A stretch of DNA of 64,000 nt from Paraburkholderia eburnea (GCF_002917095.1 NZ_PQGA01000002.1:186001-250000), one strand, 5' to 3'. Positions 53,013 through 62,358 are shown, counted from the stretch's first letter. Notes: a model not told the origin generated them from the letters alone. Made by a program: numbers and translations.

Positions 53013-55217
53013 TCAGCGTCCGCCGGACACCACCAGCATCACGGGCCGCCCCTCGCAGCCTTCGCTGCCCGGCATCGTGATGACGCGCCAGCCTGCGGGC
53101 GGGCCGCCCGTGGCGTCGAGCGCGAGCGGCGTGCCATGGCCGCGATCGACATAGGTGGTGAGCACGTTGAACGGCCACGATGCGCGGCGCAGGCGCTCGT
53201 GGACCAGCGACCCGACCCAGATCGGCGTGAGTTCCGGTCCAGGGGGCGGTGCGGCAACGCCTTTTTTGCCCGTCGCGGCAGCGCTGGCCGCATCGGCGTC
53301 GCTCGCGTCGCCGCTTGTGTCGCTTGTATTGTTCATGGCGGGCGTCACCGCATCGGCCTGCAAGTCGCTGCGCGCGTCTTGCGACGCCGTCGAGTCCGCT
53401 CGCGCAGCCAGCGCATAGCCGGTCGGCCAGAAGCGCAGCACGTCGCGGCGGCTGCCGGGCCGCTCGGGATCGTCGGGCAGGTGCAGGCGGGCGAACACCA
53501 GCGGCGAGGGCAGGCCGTTATTAAGCTTGGGCAGCAGCGGCAGCGCCAGCGCATCCACGTTCGGCGCGATCAGCGAGAGCACGCTTTTCGCCGTGAACTG
53601 GCCGCCCTCGGTCCAGCCCGCGCCGCGCAGTGCGGCACGCAGGTCGGCGGCGCTGGCGGCCCATTGGAGCGTCATCGGCTCGCGCCGCTCGCCCTTCATG
53701 TCCACGCGATAGCAGGCCAGGTTGCGCCAGAGCGTGTCGGTCCACGTCATCTGCGCGACGACCGTGGGGGTCTCGGTGGCGCTCGACGCGAGTTCGGCCT
53801 GGCGCTCGGCCACGCCGCGTTGCAGCACGAAGGCGATCACGAGCACGGCCAACACGATCGCGGGCATGAACGTGCGCGCGGAGGGCCGCGCGGGATAGCG
53901 CCACAGCGAAAGCAGCACGACCGCCGCTACCCAGATCGACGCGAAGGCCGCGCCGCCGATGGCGTCGGAGAACAGGAAACGGTCGAAATACAGCCCCGCG
54001 AAGGCGACCGCCACCACGATGCCGTTGCCGACGGTCGCGACGATGGCCGCCTCGACCATCTTCACGCGCCGCACCAGCAGGAACATCGTGAAGCCGTAGA
54101 CGATCACCATCGACGCGACACGGTCGCTCGGGAACACGTAGGCGCCGACGTGCGCGGCGCCAGGCGAGCCGTGGTGGATGGCAAAGCGCAACACGAGGAT
54201 GAGCGCCTGCGAGAGCGCCGCCGCGAGCATCCAGTAGGTGATGGTGCGCCAGCGCCGCTCGATGGCCATCCAGGCCGTCACGGTCAGCACGAGCGCGGCG
54301 AGCGTGTAGTTGCTGCCGAGGGTTTCGACGTGCGCGAGCACGGTGTCGGCCCAGGTCGTGTGGATCGACTGCAGGAACTGGCGCACCGATTGATCGATCT
54401 GCACGAGCGGATCGCCGTTCAGCAGGTTGCCGAGCACGTAGGAAAACACAGCCGCGCACAGCGGCACCAGCGCGGTGATCGCGAGCACCGCGCCCAGCGC
54501 GGGCTGCTTCGGATCGAGCAGGCGCGCGAGCCGGCGCGCGGCCGCGCCTTCGTGCTGCGCGGCCCAGCGGGCCACGCCGCGCCGCGAGTCGCTCGCCCAG
54601 TTGTCCAGATGCGCCAGCAGGACGTGCGTGAAGCGCCACACGAGCCAGAGCGTGAGCGCAATGATCGCGAGCGCGACCACCAGCCGGAACGACACCGCGC
54701 CCGCCAGTTGCAGCGACGCGCCGAACACCACGCCCGGCAGGATGTGCGCGGGCGCCCAGACCAGCGCCGAAATCACGTTCATCATGAAGAAGCGCCACGG
54801 CGCCATGCCCGCCATGCCCGCGACGATGGGCACCACGGCGCGCAGCGGCGCGACGAAGCGCGCGAGGATCACGCTGCGCGTGCCGTGGCTGACGAAGTAC
54901 GCCTGGGCTTTGTCGAGGATGGCGGGGTGCTTGCTGAACGGCCAGACCCGCGCGATCGAGTCGCGATAACGATGGCCGATCCAGAAGCTCAGCGCGTCGC
55001 CGGCGACCGCGCCCGAGATGGCGCAGACGAACAGCCAGCCCAGATTGAGCGTGCCCGTGCCCGCGAAGGCGCCCGCGATGAACATGGCGGTGCTGCCCGG
55101 GAAGAACGTGCCGATCAGCGCGAGCGATTCCAGGAACGCCGCGACCACCACGAACGCAAGTGTCCAGCCGGGGTAATCGGCAAGCAGGTGCAGCAACTGG
55201 ACGTAGGCGTGCTCCAT
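53013..55217 (-). CDS. DedA / PAP2-like / LssY fusion membrane protein
   Basis: A 734-residue three-part protein. Residues ~1-200 are a DedA/SNARE-associated domain (FFPGSTAMFIAGAFAG, RFVAPLRAVVPIVAG). Residues ~250-440 are PAP2-like with several membrane helices. Residues ~500-734 are an LssY C-terminal domain, soluble and with a Ser/Thr/Asp-rich linker at ~625-665. In the PAP2 part the expected PSGH is PSDR (FPSDRVASM) and the SRxxxxxHxxxD motif reads DRFLFSDAIGG, lacking the His. Lipid phosphatase activity is therefore doubtful. The fusion architecture itself is known for LssY-type proteins. It stands alone. Confidence 0.88.
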   Translation of the reverse strand: MEHAYVQLLHLLADYPGWTLAFVVVAAFLESLALIGTFFPGSTAMFIAGAFAGTGTLNLGWLFVCAISGAVAGDALSFWIGHRYRDSIARVWPFSKHPAILDKAQAYFVSHGTRSVILARFVAPLRAVVPIVAGMAGMAPWRFFMMNVISALVWAPAHILPGVVFGASLQLAGAVSFRLVVALAIIALTLWLVWRFTHVLLAHLDNWASDSRRGVARWAAQHEGAAARRLARLLDPKQPALGAVLAITALVPLCAAVFSYVLGNLLNGDPLVQIDQSVRQFLQSIHTTWADTVLAHVETLGSNYTLAALVLTVTAWMAIERRWRTITYWMLAAALSQALILVLRFAIHHGSPGAAHVGAYVFPSDRVASMVIVYGFTMFLLVRRVKMVEAAIVATVGNGIVVAVAFAGLYFDRFLFSDAIGGAAFASIWVAAVVLLSLWRYPARPSARTFMPAIVLAVLVIAFVLQRGVAERQAELASSATETPTVVAQMTWTDTLWRNLACYRVDMKGERREPMTLQWAASAADLRAALRGAGWTEGGQFTAKSVLSLIAPNVDALALPLLPKLNNGLPSPLVFARLHLPDDPERPGSRRDVLRFWPTGYALAARADSTASQDARSDLQADAVTPAMNNTSDTSGDASDADAASAAATGKKGVAAPPPGPELTPIWVGSLVHERLRRASWPFNVLTTYVDRGHGTPLALDATGGPPAGWRVITMPGSEGCEGRPVMLVVSGGR

Positions 55218-55324
55218 CTCGCAGGCGTTGGGTTGGCGTGTCCCACGCGCAATATAACCGGGTGCGGCGATGTGCGTGCGATATCGTGTGCTAACGTGCG
55301 CTATCGTGCCGGCCGCAACGAAAA

Positions 55325-55361
55325 CGCCCCGCCGCGTGCGTGCTGCCTACGCGGCGGGGCG
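55325..55361 (-). terminator. Rho-independent terminator of the CoA-transferase operon
   Basis: Perfect 11-bp stem CGCCCCGCCGC/GCGGCGGGGCG (55325-55335 with 55351-55361), 15-nt loop; on the minus strand it is followed by TTTTCGTT. It lies 69 bp beyond the CoA-transferase stop. Confidence 0.8.
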
Positions 55362-55429
55362 GGTGCATGCGCCTGGCGCCTGGCGCGCGTCTTCTGATCC
55401 CGCTGGTTCGAAGGCGGGATCGAGCGCCG

Positions 55430-56644
55430 TCAAATCACACCTTTTTCCTTCAATTGCGCGAGTTGCGCGTCCGTCAGCCCAAGCGTCTCGCCCAGCACAT
55501 CGCGCGTGCCTTCGCCCAGTTGCGGCGGGGCACGGCGCACGGGCATGCGTTCGCCGTCGAAGCGCCACGGCGGCGCGAGCACGGGCGTCGTGCCGCTTTC
55601 CGTATGCGGATGCGCTTGCTGCGTGACGAGACCCCCTTCGGTTGCGCGCGGCGACAGCAGCGCCTCGCGCAGGCCCGCGACTTCGCCGCACGGAATCCCC
55701 GCACGCGCGAGGCGTTCGAGCAGCAGCTTGCGCGGGCGGCTGCCCAGCTCGCGTTTGAGTTCGGGCAGGAGCGCCGCGCGGTTCTGGGAGCGCTGGATAT
55801 TGGTCTTGTAGCGCGCATCGTCGGCGAGATCGGGACGCTCGATCACTTCGCGCGCGAAGCGCTCGAACTGGCTGTTATTGCCGACCGTGATGACGAGCGG
55901 GCCGTCCGCCGCATCGAACACGCCATAAGGCACGATGGACGGATGATCGTTGCCGTAGCGCGGCGGGTCTTCGCCCATCACGAGCGCTTCCAGCCCGTAG
56001 TAAGCGGTAATCATGAGGCCGCAATCGAACAGCGCCATTTCGATGTGACGCCCGCGCCCTGTGCGCTCGCGCTGGAGCAGCGCCGCAAGCATGGCCTGCG
56101 CCGAATACATGCCCGTGAACAGATCGACGGCCGCCACGCCGAATTTCAGCGGCGGCTGGCTCGCCTCGCCGTTCAGCGCCATCAAACCGGCTTCGCCCTG
56201 TACCACGAGATCGTAGCCGGGACGCTTCGCTTCCGGGCCCGTGCGGTCGTAGCCCGAAATCGAGCAATAGACGAGACGCGGATTCTCCGCGCTCAACTGC
56301 TCGTAGCCTAGCCCGAGTTTTTCCGCGCCGCCGAACTTGAAGTTCTGCACCACGACGTCGCAGGTTTTTGCCAGATCGCGCGCGATCTGCTGGCCCTCGG
56401 GCGTTTGCAGATCGAGCGTGATCGAGCGCTTGTTGCGGTTCACGCTGTTGAAGTACGCGGTTTCGGTCTGGCCGATGCGCAGGCCCCAGTCGCGCGTATC
56501 GTCACCGCGATCGGGATGCTCGACCTTGATGACTTCCGCGCCCAGGTCGCCGAGTACCATCGTGCTCCATGGCCCGGCGAGAATGCGCGAAAGATCGAGC
56601 ACGCGCACGCCCGCTAGCGGTAGGCCATTGTTTTCCGTCTGCAT
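55430..56644 (-). CDS. CaiB/BaiF family (class III) CoA-transferase
   Basis: A 404-residue class III CoA-transferase. The catalytic Asp is Asp174 in AAVDLFTG, matching the family position, and conserved segments RVLDLSRILAGPWSTMVLGDLGAEVIK and RNKRSITLDLQ are present. It moves CoA from a donor such as succinyl-CoA to a carboxylic acid. It is last in a four-gene operon with two acyl-CoA dehydrogenases and a FadB-like enzyme, where it would activate the substrate acid, probably a dicarboxylate. The order in the operon implies activation and beta-oxidation in one unit. Confidence 0.92.
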   Translation of the reverse strand: MQTENNGLPLAGVRVLDLSRILAGPWSTMVLGDLGAEVIKVEHPDRGDDTRDWGLRIGQTETAYFNSVNRNKRSITLDLQTPEGQQIARDLAKTCDVVVQNFKFGGAEKLGLGYEQLSAENPRLVYCSISGYDRTGPEAKRPGYDLVVQGEAGLMALNGEASQPPLKFGVAAVDLFTGMYSAQAMLAALLQRERTGRGRHIEMALFDCGLMITAYYGLEALVMGEDPPRYGNDHPSIVPYGVFDAADGPLVITVGNNSQFERFAREVIERPDLADDARYKTNIQRSQNRAALLPELKRELGSRPRKLLLERLARAGIPCGEVAGLREALLSPRATEGGLVTQQAHPHTESGTTPVLAPPWRFDGERMPVRRAPPQLGEGTRDVLGETLGLTDAQLAQLKEKGVI

Positions 56645-56719
56645 CAGCAGGTACTCCTGATTCGTTGTGGATGGAAGGCCGCGCCCCGGTGTGATCGGAG
56701 CGGGCCTGCCACTCGCGAC

Positions 56720-57865
56720 TCACGCCGCAGCGCTTTCCAGTGCATTCAAGGCGATGTAACGCGCAAGATGATGATCCTCGTCGCCGAGTTGATGATCGAT
56801 CATCACGAGGCGCTTGGCGTAGTGCGCGAGCGGCAGCTCCCACGTCATGCCGATGCCGCCGTGCAGCTGGATCGCCTCTTCGGCCACGCGCGCGCCGACT
56901 TGCCCGATCGTGTACTTCGCCGCCGACAACGCGCGCTCGCGCTGCACGCGCGGCGCATCGGCGGCCGCCGCCGCGTTGATGACCGCCGAGCGCGCCTGCT
57001 CGATGTCGAGCAGCAGATCGGCCATGCGATGCTGCAAGGCCTGGAAGCTGCCAAGCGGCAAGCCAAACTGCTTGCGCGTGCGCAGATACTCAAGCGTGAA
57101 ATCGCGCGCGACGTCCATCGCGCCCAACGCTTCCGCCGTCAAGGCGATCAGGCCGAAACCGGTCGCGTGTTCGAGCGTGGCGAAACCGCTGCCTTCGGCG
57201 CCGACCAACGCATCCGCGCCGATCCTCACGTTGTCGAGCGTCACTTCCGCCGCGCGTCCGCCGTCGATCTTGCGATAGCCGCGCACCTTCACGCCATCGG
57301 AATCACGCGGCACGAGAAAGAGCGAAATACCGCTTTCGTCGAATTCACTACCCGAGGTGCGCGCCGAAACGAGCAATACGTCTGCGTGTTCCGCGTGCTG
57401 CACGACGCCTTTTGCGCCTTGCAGCAGCCAGCCGTCGCCGTGCTTTTCGGCACGCGTGCTCACGCGCGCAGCCTCGTAATGCGAACCCGGTTCGTCGTGC
57501 GCGAGCGCCGCGATTTGCGAGCCGTCGATCAGCGATGCAATGCGCGCGCGCTGCTCTTCGCTGCCTGCGTGAGCGAGCGCGCGGCCCACGATCAGCGTGT
57601 CGAGGAACGGCTCGACCACGAGTCCGCGCCCGAGCGCTTCGAACACCACGGCGACGTCGAAACCCTGGCCGCCGAAGCCGCCATCGGCCTCGTCGAACAG
57701 CGCGCCGATCACGCCGAGATCGGCGAAACGGCGCCACATATCCGCGCTGAAACCCTCACTGGAGCGCGCGATTTTATCGCGCGTATCGAAACCATACTGC
57801 TCCGAAATGAAACGATTGAGCGTATCCGCAAGCATGCGGCGGTCTTCGGTGTGCTGGAAATTCAT
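56720..57865 (-). CDS. Acyl-CoA dehydrogenase, small-subunit type (PimD-like)
   Basis: A 381-residue acyl-CoA dehydrogenase of the divergent branch. The N terminus (MNFQHTEDRRMLADTLNRFI) and DEADGGFGGQGFDVAVVFEALGRG are typical of PimD-like (pimeloyl-CoA dehydrogenase small subunit) proteins. The canonical C-terminal base motif (YEGT) is missing; the region reads DHQLGDEDHH. It is 11 bp downstream of the large-subunit gene, so a heteromeric enzyme is likely. AGAGG precedes the ATG at 57863-57865; an upstream extension is a shadow of the neighbour. Confidence 0.88.
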   Translation of the reverse strand: MNFQHTEDRRMLADTLNRFISEQYGFDTRDKIARSSEGFSADMWRRFADLGVIGALFDEADGGFGGQGFDVAVVFEALGRGLVVEPFLDTLIVGRALAHAGSEEQRARIASLIDGSQIAALAHDEPGSHYEAARVSTRAEKHGDGWLLQGAKGVVQHAEHADVLLVSARTSGSEFDESGISLFLVPRDSDGVKVRGYRKIDGGRAAEVTLDNVRIGADALVGAEGSGFATLEHATGFGLIALTAEALGAMDVARDFTLEYLRTRKQFGLPLGSFQALQHRMADLLLDIEQARSAVINAAAAADAPRVQRERALSAAKYTIGQVGARVAEEAIQLHGGIGMTWELPLAHYAKRLVMIDHQLGDEDHHLARYIALNALESAAA

Positions 57866-57876
57866 CGCAAGACCTC

Positions 57877-59073
57877 TTAAAGACCGAGAATCATCTTGGA
57901 GATGATGTTCTTCTGGATTTCGTTGGAGCCGCCGAAAATCGACAGCTTGCGATTGTTGAAGTAGAGCGCGGCGGCGCTGGCGGCTTCGTCGGGGCCGACC
58001 GCTTCTTCGGCATAGCCTTCCTGCAGGGCTTCCTCGACGAAAGGCGTGGCATAGGGACCCATCGCGCGGCGCAGCAGCGACGAAATCTCCTGGCGGATTT
58101 CGGTGCCGCGAATCTTGAGCATCGAGCTTTCGGCGCCCGGCACGCCGCCGCCCGCCACGGCTGCGATCACGCGCAGATTGGTGGTCTTCATGTTCTCCAG
58201 ATTGATCTCGACCTTCGCCAGGCGCGCGGCGAATTGCGGGTCTTGCGCGAGCGGCTTGCCGTTGCGTGTGACCTTTTGCGCGGCGAGCTTCAGGCGCGCG
58301 AGCGCCGCCACCGAAAAGCCCACGCCCGCGATGTTGGTGCGCTCGTAGGTGAGCAGATATTTCGCGTAGGTCCAGCCTTTGTTCTCTTCGCCGACGAGAT
58401 TTTCCACCGGCACGCGCACATCGGTGAAAAAGACCTCGTTGACCTCGTGCTCGCCGTCGAGCGTGATGATCGGGCGCACTTCGATGCCCGGCGTGTTCAT
58501 GTCGATCAGCAGAAAACTGATGCCTTCCTGCTTGCGCACATCGGTGGCGGTGCGCACGAGACAGAAGATCATGTTCGCGTAGTGGCCGAGCGTGGTCCAC
58601 GTCTTCTGGCCGTTCACGATGTAGTGGTCGCCTTGACGCTGCGCCGTCGTGCGCAGCGAGGCCAGGTCCGAACCCGCGCCCGGTTCCGAATACCCCTGAC
58701 ACCACCAGTCGGAACCATCGAGAATGCGCGGCAGCCAATGGCGTTTTTGCGCCTCGTTGCCGTATTTGATCAGCACGGGGCCGAGCATATTCAAACCGAA
58801 CGGCACGATGCGCGGCGCGGCGGCAATCGCGCATTCGTTTTCGAAGATGAACTTCTGCACGGCGCTCCAGCCGGGGCCGCCGTATTCCCGTGGCCAGTGA
58901 TTCGCGAGCCAGCCCTTTTCGTTGAGGATGGCGTGCCATTGCGCCATGTCGTCGCGCGTGAGGTGCTGGCCGTTGCGCACCTTGCTGGCGATGCGCTGCG
59001 GCAGGCGCTCGCGCAGGAAGTCGAGCACTTCGCTGCGGAAGGCTTCTTCTTCAGCGGTAAATTTGAGGTCCAT
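57877..59073 (-). CDS. Acyl-CoA dehydrogenase, large-subunit type (PimC-like)
   Basis: A 398-residue acyl-CoA dehydrogenase (start MDLKFTAEEEAFRSEVLDFL). FAD-binding blocks are GYSEPGAGSDLASLRT and GQKTWTTLGHYANMIFCLVRT. It resembles PimC, the large subunit of pimeloyl-CoA dehydrogenase. The usual catalytic-base site near the C terminus reads IFGGSNEIQKN, so the YEGT Glu is replaced by Gly; the base must come from another site or the partner subunit. It lies between the FadB-like gene (30 bp) and the small-subunit gene (11 bp), indicating tight co-transcription. Confidence 0.9.
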   Translation of the reverse strand: MDLKFTAEEEAFRSEVLDFLRERLPQRIASKVRNGQHLTRDDMAQWHAILNEKGWLANHWPREYGGPGWSAVQKFIFENECAIAAAPRIVPFGLNMLGPVLIKYGNEAQKRHWLPRILDGSDWWCQGYSEPGAGSDLASLRTTAQRQGDHYIVNGQKTWTTLGHYANMIFCLVRTATDVRKQEGISFLLIDMNTPGIEVRPIITLDGEHEVNEVFFTDVRVPVENLVGEENKGWTYAKYLLTYERTNIAGVGFSVAALARLKLAAQKVTRNGKPLAQDPQFAARLAKVEINLENMKTTNLRVIAAVAGGGVPGAESSMLKIRGTEIRQEISSLLRRAMGPYATPFVEEALQEGYAEEAVGPDEAASAAALYFNNRKLSIFGGSNEIQKNIISKMILGL

Positions 59074-59103
59074 TGATTTGTCCGTGACTTGTTGTGTGCG
59101 CAA

Positions 59104-61248
59104 TCAAACTGTCTGGTTCAGGCTCGCGAAGTTCGCGCCGCGTTCCACCAGATCGACGAGCAGCGGCGACGGCTTCCAGAACAGCGGATCTTCCTTGGCG
59201 AATTCGCGGATATCGGCGAGCACCTTCGCCAGACCCACGGTATCGGCGTAATGCATCGGGCCGCCGCGATGACGCGGAAAGCCGTAGCCGTAGAGGAAGG
59301 TCACGTCCACGTCGAGCGGACGCAGCGCGATCTTTTCATGCACGACGTTCGCGCCTTCGTTGATCATCGCGGCCATGTAGCGGCGCAGGATTTCCTCGTC
59401 GCTGAAGCTGCGCGGCTCGATGCCCGCGCGTTCGCGCTCGGCGCGGATGATCGATTCGACTTCGGGGTCGGGCGTGCCCGTGCGTGCGCCGTCGGGGTAG
59501 AGGTAGAAGCCGCGGCCCGTCTTCTGGCCGAACCAGCCGCGCTCGCACAGCCGGTCGGCGATCTGCACGTAACGCGCCTTGGGGTCACGCGTGGCGGCAC
59601 GGCGCTTGCGCGTGGCCCAGCCGATGTCGCCGCCCGCGAGATCGACCACCTGGTACGGGCCCATCGGATAGCCGAATTCGCGCACGGCCTTGTCGATCTG
59701 ATAGGGCGACGCGCCGTCTTCCATCAGATGATCGGCGGCGGTGCGATACACGGCCAGAACGCGATTGCCGATGAAGCCATCGCACACGCCCGCGCGCACG
59801 GGCACCTTGCGCAGCTTCTTCGCCAGTTCGAACGCGGTGGCCACGACATCGGCGCTTACCTGCTTCGGCACCACGACTTCAAGCAGCTTCATGATGTTCG
59901 CGGGCGAGAAGAAGTGCAGGCCGATCACGTCCTGCGGGCGCTTCACGCTGTTTGCGATGGCGTCGATGTCGAGATACGAGGTGTTGGTCGCGAGCACGGC
60001 GCCGGGCTTGCAGACGCGGTCGAGTTCGGCGAACACGGCCTGCTTGACGCTCAGGTCTTCGAATACCGCCTCGATCACCAGATCGACCGACGCGAGCGCG
60101 TCATACGACGTGCTGCCGTTGAAACGCGCGAGAATCGCGGCCTTCGCCTCGGGCTTCATGCGGCCCTTCGCGATCAGACCGTCGTAGACCTTCTCCACAT
60201 GCGCGCGGCCGCGGGCGAGCGAGGCGTCGTCGCGCTCGATCATCGTCACGGGCAGGCCCGCGTCGAGCACGGCCACGGCAATGCCCGCGCCCATCGTGCC
60301 GCCGCCCACCACGCCCACGGTTTCAATCGGGCGCGGCTGCGCGCTTTTGGCTTCGGGCGTTTTTTGCACTTCGCGCTCGGCGAAGAAGGCGTGCACGAGG
60401 CCCGCGCGCTGCGGGCTGTCGAGGCATTCGAGGAACAGCTTGCGCTCGACGCGCAGGCCTTCCTCGAACGATTGATCGAGCGCGGCCTGCACGCAATCGA
60501 CGATCTTCAGCGGCGAGAACAGACCGCGCGACTTCTTCGCGGTCTCGGCGCGCGCGGCGTCGATGGCGGCTTGCGCGGCGGCGTGGTCGGCCAGTCCTTG
60601 AGCGTCACGCGTGCGGCGCACCGGCGCGTGCGCGGCCAGCAATTCCTGCGCGTAGGCGAGACCTTCGGCGAGGATGTCGTCGCTCGATCCCACCCGATCG
60701 ACCAGGCCCAGCTTGAGCGCTTCCTGCGCGCCGATGTGTTTGCCGCTCAACATCAGCGACAGCGCGGCCTCGGCGCCGATCAGGCGCGGCGTGCGCTGCG
60801 TGCCGCCCGCGCCCGGCAGCAGGCCCATTTGCACTTCGGGCAGGCCGAGCTTCGCGCCCGCCACGGCGAGCCGATAGTGCGACGCCAGCGCGATTTCCAG
60901 ACCGCCGCCGAGCGCCGCGCCGTGGATCGCCGCGATCACGGGTTTGTGGCTGGCTTCGATGCGGTTGCAGACGTCCGGCAGCGCGGGCGGCTGCGGCGGC
61001 TTGCCGAACTCGCGGATATCCGCGCCGGCGATGAAGTTGCGCCCCGCGCCGACGATCAGCACGGCCTGCACGGCGGCGTTCGATTCGGCGTGCTCGATGG
61101 CGGCGGCGAGGCCGCGACGCACATCCACGCCCAGCGCGTTGACGGGCGGATTGTCCACGGTGACAAGCAGCACCTTGCCGCGCAGTTCGTGCGTGACGGG
61201 GGCGGCGGAAAGGGCGGAATGGGCAGAAGCGGCCGGGTCGAGTGCCAT
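59104..61248 (-). CDS. Fused enoyl-CoA hydratase / 3-hydroxyacyl-CoA dehydrogenase (FadB/PimF-like)
   Basis: A 714-residue bifunctional beta-oxidation enzyme. The N-terminal crotonase domain (~20-200) holds AGRNFIAGADIREF, HGAALGGGLEIALAS and the Glu in LPEVQMGLLPGAGGTQR. The NAD-binding domain (~315-495) has VGVVGGGTMGAGIAV, and the C-terminal dehydrogenase domains follow (FFSPANIMKLLEVV, GDIGWATRKRR). AAGGAG precedes the ATG. It would turn 2-enoyl-CoA to 3-ketoacyl-CoA in the pathway of the downstream dehydrogenases; a thiolase is not encoded nearby. It is first in the operon, divergent from the LysR gene. Confidence 0.94.
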   Translation of the reverse strand: MALDPAASAHSALSAAPVTHELRGKVLLVTVDNPPVNALGVDVRRGLAAAIEHAESNAAVQAVLIVGAGRNFIAGADIREFGKPPQPPALPDVCNRIEASHKPVIAAIHGAALGGGLEIALASHYRLAVAGAKLGLPEVQMGLLPGAGGTQRTPRLIGAEAALSLMLSGKHIGAQEALKLGLVDRVGSSDDILAEGLAYAQELLAAHAPVRRTRDAQGLADHAAAQAAIDAARAETAKKSRGLFSPLKIVDCVQAALDQSFEEGLRVERKLFLECLDSPQRAGLVHAFFAEREVQKTPEAKSAQPRPIETVGVVGGGTMGAGIAVAVLDAGLPVTMIERDDASLARGRAHVEKVYDGLIAKGRMKPEAKAAILARFNGSTSYDALASVDLVIEAVFEDLSVKQAVFAELDRVCKPGAVLATNTSYLDIDAIANSVKRPQDVIGLHFFSPANIMKLLEVVVPKQVSADVVATAFELAKKLRKVPVRAGVCDGFIGNRVLAVYRTAADHLMEDGASPYQIDKAVREFGYPMGPYQVVDLAGGDIGWATRKRRAATRDPKARYVQIADRLCERGWFGQKTGRGFYLYPDGARTGTPDPEVESIIRAERERAGIEPRSFSDEEILRRYMAAMINEGANVVHEKIALRPLDVDVTFLYGYGFPRHRGGPMHYADTVGLAKVLADIREFAKEDPLFWKPSPLLVDLVERGANFASLNQTV

Positions 61249-61337
61249 GCAGGTGTCTCCTTATTTAGGGGCCGACCGGGGTGGTCCTGGTGGCGGTTCT
61301 CCAATATTGGGCTTCATTGTGTGGATGCCAGGGTTAA

Positions 61338-61384
61338 TTGACAATCCCATCGTTCGTTGACATGCTGTCAAAGAATCTTTGACA
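61338..61384. promoter_or_regulatory. TTGACA repeat cluster, LysR-type operator candidate
   Basis: TTGACA occurs at 61338, 61357 and 61379 (direct; 19 and 22 bp apart), and the middle copy forms an inverted repeat TTGACA-TGC-TGTCAA (61357-61371). The array lies just before the LysR start codon (61419) and ~90-135 bp upstream of the divergent operon. It probably contains LysR recognition and activation sites and overlaps promoter elements. Confidence 0.6.
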
Positions 61385-61418
61385 ATAAACCGGTCGTGGA
61401 TCAATCGCGGGACGAATC

Positions 61419-62321
61419 ATGGACGTGAATGCGCTGACGCTGCTGGTGGAGATCCTGGACGCGGGCAATCTGAGCGAGGCCGCGCGCCGCCTCAAGATGA
61501 GCCGCGCGAACGTGAGCTACCACCTCAATCACCTGGAAAAGTCGGTCGGCCTGCAACTCGTGCGGCGCACCACGCGCCGCGTGGAACCGACCGAAATCGG
61601 CCTGAAGCTCTATGAGCATGGCCGCACGATCCAGAATGCGCTGCTGGCGGCGCATGAGTCCGTGTCCACGCTGGGGCAGAGCTTGCAGGGCCGGGTGCGG
61701 CTTTCGGTGCCGAGCGGCTATGGGCAACTCGTGATGTCGGACTGGCTGATCCGCTTCAAGCGGCTTTATCCGGGCATCGTGCTCGACGTGATGTTCGAAA
61801 ATCGCGTGGAAGATCTGCTGCGCGACGAAGTCGATATCGCCGTGCGCGTGATGCACGAGCCGCCGCAGAATCTGGTGGCGCGCGACATGGGGCCGGTTAA
61901 GTACATCGCGTGCGCGTCGGCGCAATGGGTGGCACAGCATGGTATGCCTGAAACGCTGGAGGACCTGGCGCGCACGCCGCTCATCACCGCGACGGTCGTG
62001 GGGCGGCAATTGCGGCTGGCGGCTTATCTAAAAGAAGAGCGGCACGAAGTCCTGCTCGAACCGTCGATTATTTCGGAGAACTTCCTGTTCCTGCGCCAAT
62101 CCATTCTGGCCGGACTGGGTGTGGGGATCGTGCCGGATTACGTGGTGCACGACGACATTCGCGCGGGCCAGGTGGTGACGTCGCTCGACGCGTGGCGTTT
62201 GAGCATTTTCGGCACGCATATGTACATGCTCTACATGCCGAACCGGCATCACACGCGCGCGGCGTCCACGTTTATCGACTTTGTATTGGACGAAGCGCAT
62301 AAGACGGGGCGCGGGGCATAA
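61419..62321 (+). CDS. LysR family transcriptional regulator
   Basis: A 300-residue LysR regulator. The N-terminal winged helix (NLSEAARRLKMSRANVSYHLNHLEK) is followed by the periplasmic-binding-like effector domain (~90-295; GRVRLSVPSGYGQLVMSDWL). The gene is divergent from the FadB-like operon, and the shared 170-bp region has clustered TTGACA repeats. It most likely controls that operon in response to an intermediate; its effector is unknown. Confidence 0.9.
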   Translation: MDVNALTLLVEILDAGNLSEAARRLKMSRANVSYHLNHLEKSVGLQLVRRTTRRVEPTEIGLKLYEHGRTIQNALLAAHESVSTLGQSLQGRVRLSVPSGYGQLVMSDWLIRFKRLYPGIVLDVMFENRVEDLLRDEVDIAVRVMHEPPQNLVARDMGPVKYIACASAQWVAQHGMPETLEDLARTPLITATVVGRQLRLAAYLKEERHEVLLEPSIISENFLFLRQSILAGLGVGIVPDYVVHDDIRAGQVVTSLDAWRLSIFGTHMYMLYMPNRHHTRAASTFIDFVLDEAHKTGRGA

Positions 62322-62358
62322 GCCTGGCCCGCGTCCCATTTCTGCGCGCACTACGGCA

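Noticed and set aside
53136..55397. 753-codon open frame antisense to the DedA/LssY gene
   Set aside because: Arg/Gly/His-rich shadow typical of high-G+C DNA; the opposite strand encodes a recognisable protein.
59089..61341. 750-codon open frame antisense to the FadB-like gene
   Set aside because: Composition is unlike a protein and the opposite strand encodes a clear enzyme.
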